This document shows, piece after piece, positions 6,981-13,841 of a stretch of 17,784 nt of DNA. The first letter of the stretch is position 1; the number at the start of each line of letters is the position of its first letter. The stretch covers positions 1-17,784 of the forward strand of contig DERX01000052.1 of assembly GCA_002361875.1 (NCBI GenBank), written 5' to 3'. The position numbers and the translations under genes are program-made. The notes below the pieces were generated by a model that ran no database searches, had not been told where the DNA came from, and worked only from the letters and a program-made list of their open reading frames with translations. The stretch comes from Ruminococcaceae bacterium UBA3329. GTDB taxonomy: Bacteria; Bacillota; Clostridia; Oscillospirales; Acutalibacteraceae.

Positions 6981-7958
6981 TTAAATCACCGTATTAACAA
7001 TTCCGATTATTGTTCTGACTAAGCTTACTACATTAGGAATAATTACATAGGCAAGCGGTAAAACTGTGAATTGAGCTGTTTTGTCAAGAGGCGATTTTTC
7101 TTTTTTTACAAGGCAAACTGCCAAAAGCACCGCAATGAGTGCTGTGATAGCGAGGGAAATGCTGTTAACGGGAAAGGTTTCGTGAATTATATCAAACAGC
7201 ACAGCTACCAATGCTTTCAGCACCGCATTTGCTCCAAAGAAAATATAAAAGAATTTAAGGAGCCTTCTATCCTTTTCGCCGTAGTAAGAAACTGCTTTTA
7301 GCATAAGTGCCATAAGCACAACGATAAGTATTTCTCCGATAAGAGAACAAATAAGCGTCAGTGCCATTTTTACAGACAGAATATATTCATTGTAAAAAAT
7401 ATTATTTAGTATATAAGTGATTATACCGGTCATACCGCAGGGTATAATCCAATACAAATACTTGAAATTACGCTTGTCGGCTGAAAAGCCGAATTTTTTC
7501 TCAAGCCATTTTGAGAAGAAATTACAGGAAAAGATAATTACCATAGCACCCCAAATTGCACTAATCAGCGAAACAACATTACCTATCACTACTGCATTTA
7601 TTGCAATGTCGTGACGGTCAGCCAAGCTTATTACCGTTGATAAGCTTATCATCATAGAACCGATAAACGAAGGTAACGACGCAATAAGAGAAGTTGCTAA
7701 AAGCCAGACAAATGACGGTACAATAAATTTATCCAGCTTATACGGTACTTTTTCTTCCGAGCCTGCCATCAAAGATACTCCTGTAAAATAGTACGGCGGT
7801 AAATTATACTTTTCAATAATAATCTGTGCTATTTGAGGCGGTATCGGTAAAACACTTTCGCAGCTTGCCAAGGTTTCCGCCGAAATACCCGTTACCTCTG
7901 AAAGCGTGTCTAAACGAACGCCGTACTCCGCTCTGAAATTTTCAATAGTGTTTGCCAT
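6981..7958 (-). CDS. Putative membrane protein with N-terminal XRE-like HTH region
   Basis: Encodes 325 residues from the ATG at 7958, chosen because GGGAGGGG lies eight bases upstream; an in-frame TTG at 7988 has no such site. Residues about 6-58 look like a compact Cro/C1-type helix-turn-helix domain: a helix around FRAEYGVRL, then LSEVTGISAETLASCES as the likely recognition turn, then PPQIAQIIIEKYNLPPYYF, which resembles the last helix of such domains. From about residue 80 to the end there are roughly seven hydrophobic segments with short loops. This suggests a DNA-binding or protein-binding domain tethered to the membrane. I do not recognise a named family and cannot say what it senses or regulates. 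It has its own promoter and no partner gene. The HTH call is by eye; a non-DNA-binding helical domain is possible. Confidence 0.72.
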   Translation of the reverse strand: MANTIENFRAEYGVRLDTLSEVTGISAETLASCESVLPIPPQIAQIIIEKYNLPPYYFTGVSLMAGSEEKVPYKLDKFIVPSFVWLLATSLIASLPSFIGSMMISLSTVISLADRHDIAINAVVIGNVVSLISAIWGAMVIIFSCNFFSKWLEKKFGFSADKRNFKYLYWIIPCGMTGIITYILNNIFYNEYILSVKMALTLICSLIGEILIVVLMALMLKAVSYYGEKDRRLLKFFYIFFGANAVLKALVAVLFDIIHETFPVNSISLAITALIAVLLAVCLVKKEKSPLDKTAQFTVLPLAYVIIPNVVSLVRTIIGIVNTVI

Positions 7959-8003
7959 ATAAGACCCCTCCCCGAAAGCAAAAATCAATATTATCTTAAA
8001 TAC

Positions 8004-8032
8004 ATTGTACTATATTGGCCTTTGATTGTAAA
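8004..8032 (-). promoter_or_regulatory. Promoter of the HTH-membrane gene
   Basis: Minus-strand TTTACA (8032-8027), a 17-base spacer, then TACAAT (8009-8004), about 46 bases before the ATG at 7958. There is no clear operator, although an autoregulatory site cannot be ruled out. Confidence 0.65.
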
Positions 8033-8102
8033 TACACAATAATAACAAAGCTGTTACAGCGGCTTTGTATAGATTTTCTGTGGGAAATCGGCGCACAGCG
8101 AT

Positions 8103-8134
8103 AAAAAAACGGGCAATTTCAAAACCGCCCGTTT
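8103..8134 (-). terminator. argG-argH operon terminator
   Basis: Minus-strand stem AAACGGGC (8134-8127) with GCCCGTTT (8114-8107), a 12-base loop, and a run of seven T at 8109-8103. It lies 16 bases after the argH stop. Confidence 0.9.
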
Positions 8135-8150
8135 GTAAATTCAAAAATAT

Positions 8151-9527
8151 TCAGCCCGCTAAAGCCTGTCTTACAAATTCAATTTGAGCTTCAACCGAGG
8201 TAACCGATGTTCCGCCCGCTGAAATTCTGCGGTTTACGCAATTTTCAAGGTCAACCGCATCGTAAATCCCATCATCGAATTTATCGCTGAAGGATTTATA
8301 TGTATCAATGGGCAGTGTTTCGAGCACCTTGCCTGTTTTTATGCATTCGGCGACAATTCTGCCCGAAATTTTATAAGCGTCACGGAACGGCATTCCCTTA
8401 TTTACAAGGTAATCCGCCATGTCGGTAGCATTGATGAAACCGCCCTGCGCGGCTTTTTTCATATTTTCGGGGATTGCGGTCATAGTCGAAATCATTCCCG
8501 TCATTACCTGTAAACACATTTTAGCCGTGTCGCAAGCATCAAAGACAGACTCCTTATCCTCCTGCATATCCTTATTGTATGCGAGCGGCAAGCCCTTGAG
8601 TGTTGTTAAAAGTCCGATTAAATCACCGTAAACTCTGCCCGTTTTTCCCCTGATAAGCTCCGCCATATCGGGGTTTTTCTTCTGCGGCATAATTGAAGAG
8701 CCTGTTGTAAATGCATCCGAAAGCTCCACAAATTTAAACTCCCAGCTTGACCAAAGAACGATTTCCTCAGAAAAGCGTGATAAATGCATCATAAGAATTG
8801 AAAGAGCAGAGAGTAATTCTGCACAAAAGTCACGGTCGGAAACGCCGTCAAGAGAATTAAGGCATATACTGTCAAAGCCGAGCTTTTCAGCCTCAAATTC
8901 ACGGTCAGTGTTATAGGTTGTTCCCGCCAAAGCGCAGGAGCCTATGGGAGAAATATTCATTCTTTTTTTGCAGTCGGAAATGCGGTCAATGTCACGCAGG
9001 AGCATCATAGCATAAGCCATTAAATGATGACCGAAGGTAATGGGCTGTGCACGCTGAAGGTGCGTGTAACCGGGACAAATTACGCCTTTGTATTCCTCTG
9101 CTTTGTCTGCAACTGCTCCGATTAAAGCTTTTGTAAGGCTTATTATCTCATCTGCCTCGTCACGAAGATACATTCTTATGTCAAGAGCTACTTGGTCGTT
9201 ACGGCTTCTTGCGGTGTGGAGTTTTTTGCCCGTATCGCCTATTCTTTCCGTCAAAACCTGTTCAACGAACATATGAATATCTTCTGCCTCCATATCAATA
9301 GGCATCTTGCCTGATTCAATATCGGCAAGGATTTCGCCGAGGCAGTCAATGATTTTTTCAGCGTCGTCAGACGAAATAATATTCTGTGCCGAAAGCATTG
9401 CGGCATGAGCCATACTGCCTGTTATGTCCTGCTTATACATTTTAGAGTCAAATTTTATCGAAGAATTAAAATCGTCCGCAATTTTGCTTGTTACTCCCGA
9501 GGTTCTGCCCTCCCACATTTTTGCCAT
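8151..9527 (-). CDS. argH: Argininosuccinate lyase
   Basis: Splits argininosuccinate into arginine and fumarate, the last step of arginine synthesis, as a cytoplasmic homotetramer. It has 458 residues, the usual length. The fumarase/aspartase superfamily signature GSSIMPQKKNPD is at residues 276-287, on the flexible loop that carries the catalytic Ser. The TARSRNDQ block (105-112) and YTHLQ with His156 (154-158) are also intact. The ATG is preceded by AAGGAGA. It follows argG with a 70-base gap that holds a REP-like hairpin, and the two genes almost certainly share the ArgR-type promoter before argG. Confidence 0.97.
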   Translation of the reverse strand: MAKMWEGRTSGVTSKIADDFNSSIKFDSKMYKQDITGSMAHAAMLSAQNIISSDDAEKIIDCLGEILADIESGKMPIDMEAEDIHMFVEQVLTERIGDTGKKLHTARSRNDQVALDIRMYLRDEADEIISLTKALIGAVADKAEEYKGVICPGYTHLQRAQPITFGHHLMAYAMMLLRDIDRISDCKKRMNISPIGSCALAGTTYNTDREFEAEKLGFDSICLNSLDGVSDRDFCAELLSALSILMMHLSRFSEEIVLWSSWEFKFVELSDAFTTGSSIMPQKKNPDMAELIRGKTGRVYGDLIGLLTTLKGLPLAYNKDMQEDKESVFDACDTAKMCLQVMTGMISTMTAIPENMKKAAQGGFINATDMADYLVNKGMPFRDAYKISGRIVAECIKTGKVLETLPIDTYKSFSDKFDDGIYDAVDLENCVNRRISAGGTSVTSVEAQIEFVRQALAG

Positions 9528-9562
9528 ATATATTCTCCTTAATGCAATATAATAGATGAAAC

Positions 9563-9582
9563 GGCGGGAGCAAGCCCCCGCC
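9563..9582 (-). repeat. REP-like GC-rich hairpin between argG and argH
   Basis: A compact palindrome, GGCGGG-G-GC-TT-GC-T-CCCGCC on the minus strand, that pairs fully with one G-T wobble. It is flanked by GTAG on one side, and its high GC stands out in AT-rich intergenic sequence. It has no T-run after it, so it is not a standard terminator. It resembles short palindromic intergenic repeats (a GTAGGGCGGGGGCTTGC-type core) that are common in clostridial genomes. In the mRNA it may act as a 3' stabiliser of argG or lower argH expression. Confidence 0.7.
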
Positions 9583-9597
9583 CTACATTATTATTGA

Positions 9598-10833
9598 TTA
9601 TTTGTTTGTATCTCTTTGAGCGTCAAGAAGTGCTTTAACCTTAATCGGAAGACCGAAAAGGTTGATAAAGCCTGCTGAGTCAGCTTGGTTGTATGCGCCG
9701 CCGTCCTCGCCGAAGGAAGCAACATTTTCGTCATAAAGAGTGTATGGAGATGTAATGCCTGCATTGATTACATTGCCCTTATAAAGCTTAACCTTTACAT
9801 CGCCCGTAACTGTTTCCTGTGTTTTGTCAACAAATGCGGAAAGAGCCTCACGAAGAGGAGTGAACCACTGACCGAAGTACACAAGCTCGCCGAATTTTTG
9901 AGAAACAAGCTTTTTGTAATGCTGGGTATCACGGTCAAGGGTGATAGTTTCAAGCATTTCGTGTGCTTTGTAAAGGATTGTTCCGCCGGGAGTTTCATAA
10001 ACGCCGCGGGATTTCATACCTACAAGGCGGTTTTCAACAATATCAAGAAGTCCTATGCCGTTTTTGCCGCCAAGCTCATTAAGCATTTCAACAATCTGAA
10101 GTCCGTTCATTTCTACGCCGTCAATAGCGGTGGGAACGCCCTTTTCAAAGTGAATGTTAACATAAGTCGGCTCGTCGGGTGCCTGTTCGGGAGCAACGCC
10201 CATTTCAAGGAAGCCGTCCTTCCCGTACATCGGCTCATTTGCAGGGTCTTCAAGGTCAAGACCCTCGTGTGAAAGGTGCCATACATTTTTATCCTTTGAA
10301 TAGTTTGTTTCACGGTTGATTTTAAGCGGAATATTGTGTGCCTCGGCATACTCGATTTCTTCCTCACGGGATTTAATATTCCATTCACGCCAAGGAGCGA
10401 TTATCTCCATTTCGGGAGCAAAGGCTTTAAGTGTAAGCTCAAAACGAACCTGATCGTTTCCCTTACCTGTGCAGCCGTGGCAAATAGCGTCTGCACCCTC
10501 TTTTTTGGCGATTTCAGCAAGACCCTTTGCGATGCAGGGACGAGCGTGCGATGTGCCGAGAAGATAAGTTTCATAATCAGCGCCAGCTTTAAGACAAGGC
10601 CAAATGTATTCCTCAACATATTCCTGCTTTAAATCAAGAACATAAAGCTTTGAAGCGCCTGTTTTGATAGCTTTTTCTTCAAGTCCGTCAAGCTCTGTTC
10701 CCTGACCGACATCGCCCGAAACGGCGATTACCTCACAGTTATTGTAATTTTCTTTAAGCCACGGGATAATGATTGATGTATCAAGACCGCCCGAATAGGC
10801 CAAAACAACCTTTTTAATATTTTCTTTATTCAT
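9598..10833 (-). CDS. argG: Argininosuccinate synthase
   Basis: Joins citrulline and aspartate with ATP to give argininosuccinate, AMP and pyrophosphate. The 411 residues fit the type I synthetase family. The N-terminal ATP-pyrophosphatase loop AYSGGLDTS is at residues 12-20. Other conserved blocks are CHGCTGKGNDQVRFE, the APWREW region, NLWHLS-like NVWHLSHEGLDLEDP and the GRxVGMKSRGVYETPGG-type substrate segment. The start follows GGAGG. It is the first gene of argG-argH, with a consensus promoter whose -35 is covered by an ARG box. That arrangement predicts repression by ArgR when arginine is plentiful. Confidence 0.98.
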   Translation of the reverse strand: MNKENIKKVVLAYSGGLDTSIIIPWLKENYNNCEVIAVSGDVGQGTELDGLEEKAIKTGASKLYVLDLKQEYVEEYIWPCLKAGADYETYLLGTSHARPCIAKGLAEIAKKEGADAICHGCTGKGNDQVRFELTLKAFAPEMEIIAPWREWNIKSREEEIEYAEAHNIPLKINRETNYSKDKNVWHLSHEGLDLEDPANEPMYGKDGFLEMGVAPEQAPDEPTYVNIHFEKGVPTAIDGVEMNGLQIVEMLNELGGKNGIGLLDIVENRLVGMKSRGVYETPGGTILYKAHEMLETITLDRDTQHYKKLVSQKFGELVYFGQWFTPLREALSAFVDKTQETVTGDVKVKLYKGNVINAGITSPYTLYDENVASFGEDGGAYNQADSAGFINLFGLPIKVKALLDAQRDTNK

Positions 10834-10865
10834 ATCAGTTTACCTCCAAATAATTAACAGATAAA

Positions 10866-10894
10866 AGTATAATCAATAGTGAATAAAAAGTCAA
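10866..10894 (-). promoter_or_regulatory. argG-argH promoter
   Basis: Minus-strand TTGACT (10894-10889), a 17-base spacer, then TATACT (10871-10866). It lies about 33 bases upstream of the argG ATG and is close to the sigma-A consensus. Confidence 0.85.
10880..10893. promoter_or_regulatory. ARG box over the argG -35 region
   Basis: The plus strand reads TGAATAAAAAGTCA, one base from the ArgR-type palindrome TGAATAAAAATTCA. It covers five of the six -35 bases and half of the promoter spacer, an ideal place for an arginine-dependent repressor. argR is not in the window; assignment rests on the match and on the gene downstream. Confidence 0.75.
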
Positions 10895-10985
10895 TAGAAA
10901 ATTATATTTTATTCGTGTTTTTTATAATATTTTTGCACATTTATGAATATTATGCGGTCTTTATACAATAATTTGTGTATATTTA

Positions 10986-10999
10986 TGAATAATTATTGG
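10986..10999. promoter_or_regulatory. Candidate upstream ARG box
   Basis: TGAATAATTATTGG matches the ArgR palindrome TGAATAATTATTCA at 12 of 14 bases. It lies about 100 bases upstream of the promoter-overlapping box. A further TGAAT half-site in an identical ATTTATGAAT context is at 10939-10948. Paired, spaced boxes are common for ArgR, but this DNA is AT-rich and chance matches are possible. Confidence 0.45.
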
Positions 11000-11050
11000 G
11001 ATAAAGGTTAAATTAGGATAGATTTTGTGGGGTTAGTTATATTTTCTGTT

Positions 11051-11287
11051 ATTACACCTCATCCACCGCCAAGGCGGTCCCCCTTCCCCTCAAAAAGGGG
11101 AAGGCAGAAATAGGCTTCCCCCTCGGGGCGAAGTTGCGAGTGCCGTCCTGTGGACGAAACGCACGAGCAAAATGAGGTGAAGAAATAAAGAGTAATGCGA
11201 ACGTTAGTTTGCAGAACGACTATATTTCTGAGGGAGAAGCTGTCACGAAGTGACTGATGAGGGGCAAAACGAGATGATGTAATCATC
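11051..11287. repeat. Non-coding mosaic of hairpins (intergenic repeat element)
   Basis: Together with the argG leader this fills most of the 512-base gap between argG and the next gene. It contains at least six stem-loops in a row: ACCGCC/GGCGGT (11065-11078), CCTTCCCCT/AGGGGAAGG (11082-11104), CGTCC/GGACG (11144-11156), TGCGAAC/GTTTGCA (11196-11213), GTCAC/GTGAC (11242-11254) and GATGAT/ATCATC (11273-11287). The ends, ATTACA on the left and TGTAAT on the right, form a short imperfect terminal inverted repeat. The style (CACCTCATCC..., CCTTCCCCT...) resembles high-copy intergenic repeats of Ruminococcaceae. A 75-codon open frame across it is a by-product of the repeat. No transposase is present. 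Confidence 0.65.
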
Positions 11288-11296
11288 AGTCCCTAT

Positions 11297-11333
11297 AAAA
11301 AAACAGACAGCTTATTTTAAACCATCTGTTTTT
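11297..11333 (-). terminator. Terminator of the carbohydrate operon
   Basis: Minus-strand stem AAAAACAGA (11333-11325) with TCTGTTTTT (11307-11299), a 17-base loop, and the T-run continuing to 11297. It begins 13 bases after the stop of the glycosidase-like gene. Confidence 0.8.
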
Positions 11334-11345
11334 ATAAAATTTTCA

Positions 11346-13841
11346 TTATTTTTTTGCCTTAATTTGCTCTTTGATTATGTGGAAAACGGCACGGGAGCCG
11401 AGAGTGATATATTTACCGAGGTTTCCCGCAAGTCCAGAGGCTATCGGGTTTTTGAGCTTTTTCTCGTCAACGCTCTGCGCTTCTGCCTTATGCGGTACGG
11501 CATTGTCAAGGTAGTATTCGCCGAGAACTGAATCTTCGGGGCAGGAAGCCACTGCACCGTCCGAGAACGCCACAATATCCTTGAGCGTTTTGCCTGTCGG
11601 CTGTTCGCCCTCAAATCCGAAAAGGGCGAGCATTGCACACTCGTGAGCGCCATTGTAAGCGGGGGCAATTGACTTGCCCTGCGGTGTAACATAAACATAT
11701 GTGTCAAGGATTTCGCCGTTTGCTCTGCTCCAATGATGGCGCTGTTTGCCGTAATAAGTGCCGAACGGATTCATCTGTACCTTGCCGTTCTCGCATAAAC
11801 GCATTGGGCAATGCGCCATTGAGCCTAAAACATTTCGAGCATTTGCAACTGCAAGACCTGTTTCGCCGTCAGTAAGAGCTACAAGACCTGCTGACAGATG
11901 ATTGTTAAATGAGTCTAATTTGACATTTTCAGGGTCACATTCGGGGAAGCTTTGGGTTCTGTAAGACGAAATGTCGCCCATAAAATTGCGCTTAACCACC
12001 GAAATATCGCCGTCTAAATCAGGCGTGAGCTGGAACGGCACTGCCTCTTCCCATTTCATATCGGAATATCTGCCCAAAGAGGAATTCTCCGTTGAAATTG
12101 AGTCGTATTCGGGCGTGTAAGGATATTTCACATCTGTACGCACAAAAATTCCTTTTGAATAATCAGTTGTGATAAAGTCAAATGTAAATTCGCCCTTTTC
12201 CTTTTCGTTCGGCAGATGTATCTCACCCTTTGAGCGTATTCCCTTGCCGTTTCCGCCGAGAGAAAGAGCCTCGCAGGAGATGTTCAGGAATTCATATTCC
12301 TTGCCGTCAAAGGTTATAAAGCTCTTGAGAAAATCCGTTCCTCCGATTTCCTTTTTATTATAAACCGCCTTATAAAGCTTGCCGTATTTTGAAAATTTAA
12401 GCGTAATGCCCTTGCCGTGAAGCTCTAAATCGCCCACATTTGAAGGCCCGTGCGATTCGCCTATTTTTGCGTCAACGAAATATTTATCCTTGATTTCATC
12501 GAACTGCATCATTACGAAAACCGATGACAAATCGTTCGCTGTGGGGATAACCGTATAATTTTTAAGACCTGCACCGCTGATTTGGATTTGAGATGCAGAT
12601 GAAATTTTTTTGTTCACGGACATCTGCACACATTGCAAATGGCTTTTCGTAATATTATGAACAGCGATTTTTTTGTATTTTTTCAGCGCCTGTTTTTCGG
12701 AGTTTACAACAGAAAGCGCAAGCTCGTTTGCCGTTTCCTCACGCCGAATATTCAGCACGGGAGTCGCAAGACCGAAATGCGTTGTGGAAAGCAAAAGCAC
12801 CCTGTCACGGAATGAGGCGGATTTTCTGTCATCCTTGCTGTTAGCCTTGGCTAAAGCACGGGAGCGGTCAACAGCAGTCCAGATTTTGCGGTTATACGGC
12901 TTTTCGGACCAAGACGCATAGCCTGTGAAATTACCGTCGGCAGTGTCCTGAGTGAAGTCAATATTACCTAACGGCTCATGAGTTTTAATATAATTGCCGG
13001 GAGTGTCAAATTCAACGAACGGTAAATCCGCAATTTCTCTTACAAGACCGTTTATGCCGTCTGTATTTGCGATTTTATTGCCCACAATAGGCAAATTCAT
13101 ACTTTCCCAGAAAATAGCGTCGGCGTCCATATTGACGAAAATCAAAACATCACGCTTAATTTCGCCCGATTCCTGTTTTTTATGTAAATCCTTAACCCAA
13201 GCCCGCAGACACCCTGCGTCACAAATGTCGGAATTGTTGTATGTGGGCAGAATTGTCATACTGTCGCCCTTGTATGTATAAGTTAAGGGGTTAAATGCAA
13301 TTTCGTCGGGCAAAGCGGGCACAATTGTGCGGAATGCGTCAAAGGGAACGCAGGAATAATAAAGGCAAAGAGCCTTAACGCCGAGTTTATTGTAAACGGG
13401 CACCTGCGAGGGGGTAAACATTACCTCCTGCGGGCGAACAAGCAGTTCGCATTTGCCGAAAATGTCGCGAAGCCCCGAGCCGTCGGGATTTGTAACGGCA
13501 AGGTTGATTGAGGCTTCAAGCTCATCTTCGGTCATGGGAGCTAAAGCGCCGTTTGAATAGCCCATAATAATCTGCTCGTCGCCGTTTTTTGCGGTACGCC
13601 TTTTCATACCGTCAATTATGTCGGGTGCAAATTCGGGCAAAATCTTTTCAAGGGAAAAGAAGTTTTCGCAGTCCCAAGTGCCTTTAACGGGGATTCCCTC
13701 ACCGTTGAGAGTGTCAAGAGTGCTGATAATTTTGCGGATAATGCGTATATCCGAGCCGAAGCCCAAATTGTCCGCCGTATCGCCCCTGTAAGAGTGATAG
13801 CAGTTAACGTGAAAGCCGAATGCTACATGTACCTTATTCAT
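11346..13841 (-). CDS. Putative cytoplasmic glycoside hydrolase, GH38/GH57-like
   Basis: Encodes 831 residues with no signal peptide or membrane segment, so it should act in the cytoplasm. The N-terminal 300 or so residues look like the (beta/alpha)7-barrel of the GH38/GH57 superfamily. Blocks resembling that superfamily are FGFHVN (residues 8-13), GTWDCEN (54-60), RPQEVMFTPSQ (136-146) and VNMDADAIFWE (236-246). His11, Asp57, Glu139, Asp239 and Asp241 are the most suggestive acidic or metal-binding candidates, but I cannot fix the catalytic pair. The rest (about 340-780) appears beta-rich, as in the mutarotase-like domains that often follow such barrels. The start is set by GGAGG seven bases before the ATG, overlapping the transporter stop by 8 bases. 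The neighbouring symporter suggests it cleaves an imported oligosaccharide or glycoside. Family assignment is by resemblance only. Confidence 0.6.
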   Translation of the reverse strand: MNKVHVAFGFHVNCYHSYRGDTADNLGFGSDIRIIRKIISTLDTLNGEGIPVKGTWDCENFFSLEKILPEFAPDIIDGMKRRTAKNGDEQIIMGYSNGALAPMTEDELEASINLAVTNPDGSGLRDIFGKCELLVRPQEVMFTPSQVPVYNKLGVKALCLYYSCVPFDAFRTIVPALPDEIAFNPLTYTYKGDSMTILPTYNNSDICDAGCLRAWVKDLHKKQESGEIKRDVLIFVNMDADAIFWESMNLPIVGNKIANTDGINGLVREIADLPFVEFDTPGNYIKTHEPLGNIDFTQDTADGNFTGYASWSEKPYNRKIWTAVDRSRALAKANSKDDRKSASFRDRVLLLSTTHFGLATPVLNIRREETANELALSVVNSEKQALKKYKKIAVHNITKSHLQCVQMSVNKKISSASQIQISGAGLKNYTVIPTANDLSSVFVMMQFDEIKDKYFVDAKIGESHGPSNVGDLELHGKGITLKFSKYGKLYKAVYNKKEIGGTDFLKSFITFDGKEYEFLNISCEALSLGGNGKGIRSKGEIHLPNEKEKGEFTFDFITTDYSKGIFVRTDVKYPYTPEYDSISTENSSLGRYSDMKWEEAVPFQLTPDLDGDISVVKRNFMGDISSYRTQSFPECDPENVKLDSFNNHLSAGLVALTDGETGLAVANARNVLGSMAHCPMRLCENGKVQMNPFGTYYGKQRHHWSRANGEILDTYVYVTPQGKSIAPAYNGAHECAMLALFGFEGEQPTGKTLKDIVAFSDGAVASCPEDSVLGEYYLDNAVPHKAEAQSVDEKKLKNPIASGLAGNLGKYITLGSRAVFHIIKEQIKAKK

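Noticed and set aside
7959..7988. Longer HTH-membrane protein starting at TTG 7988
   Set aside because: No binding site precedes it, whereas GGGAGGGG sits eight bases before the ATG at 7958.
9685..10272. 195-codon open frame on the plus strand
   Set aside because: It lies entirely antisense to argG, which is certain by its motifs. The protein has no recognisable domain and there is no good ribosome binding site.
11059..11286. 75-codon open frame on the minus strand in the gap upstream of argG
   Set aside because: It coincides with the hairpin mosaic, has no ribosome binding site, and its predicted protein is low-complexity translation of palindromes. It is best read as repeat DNA.
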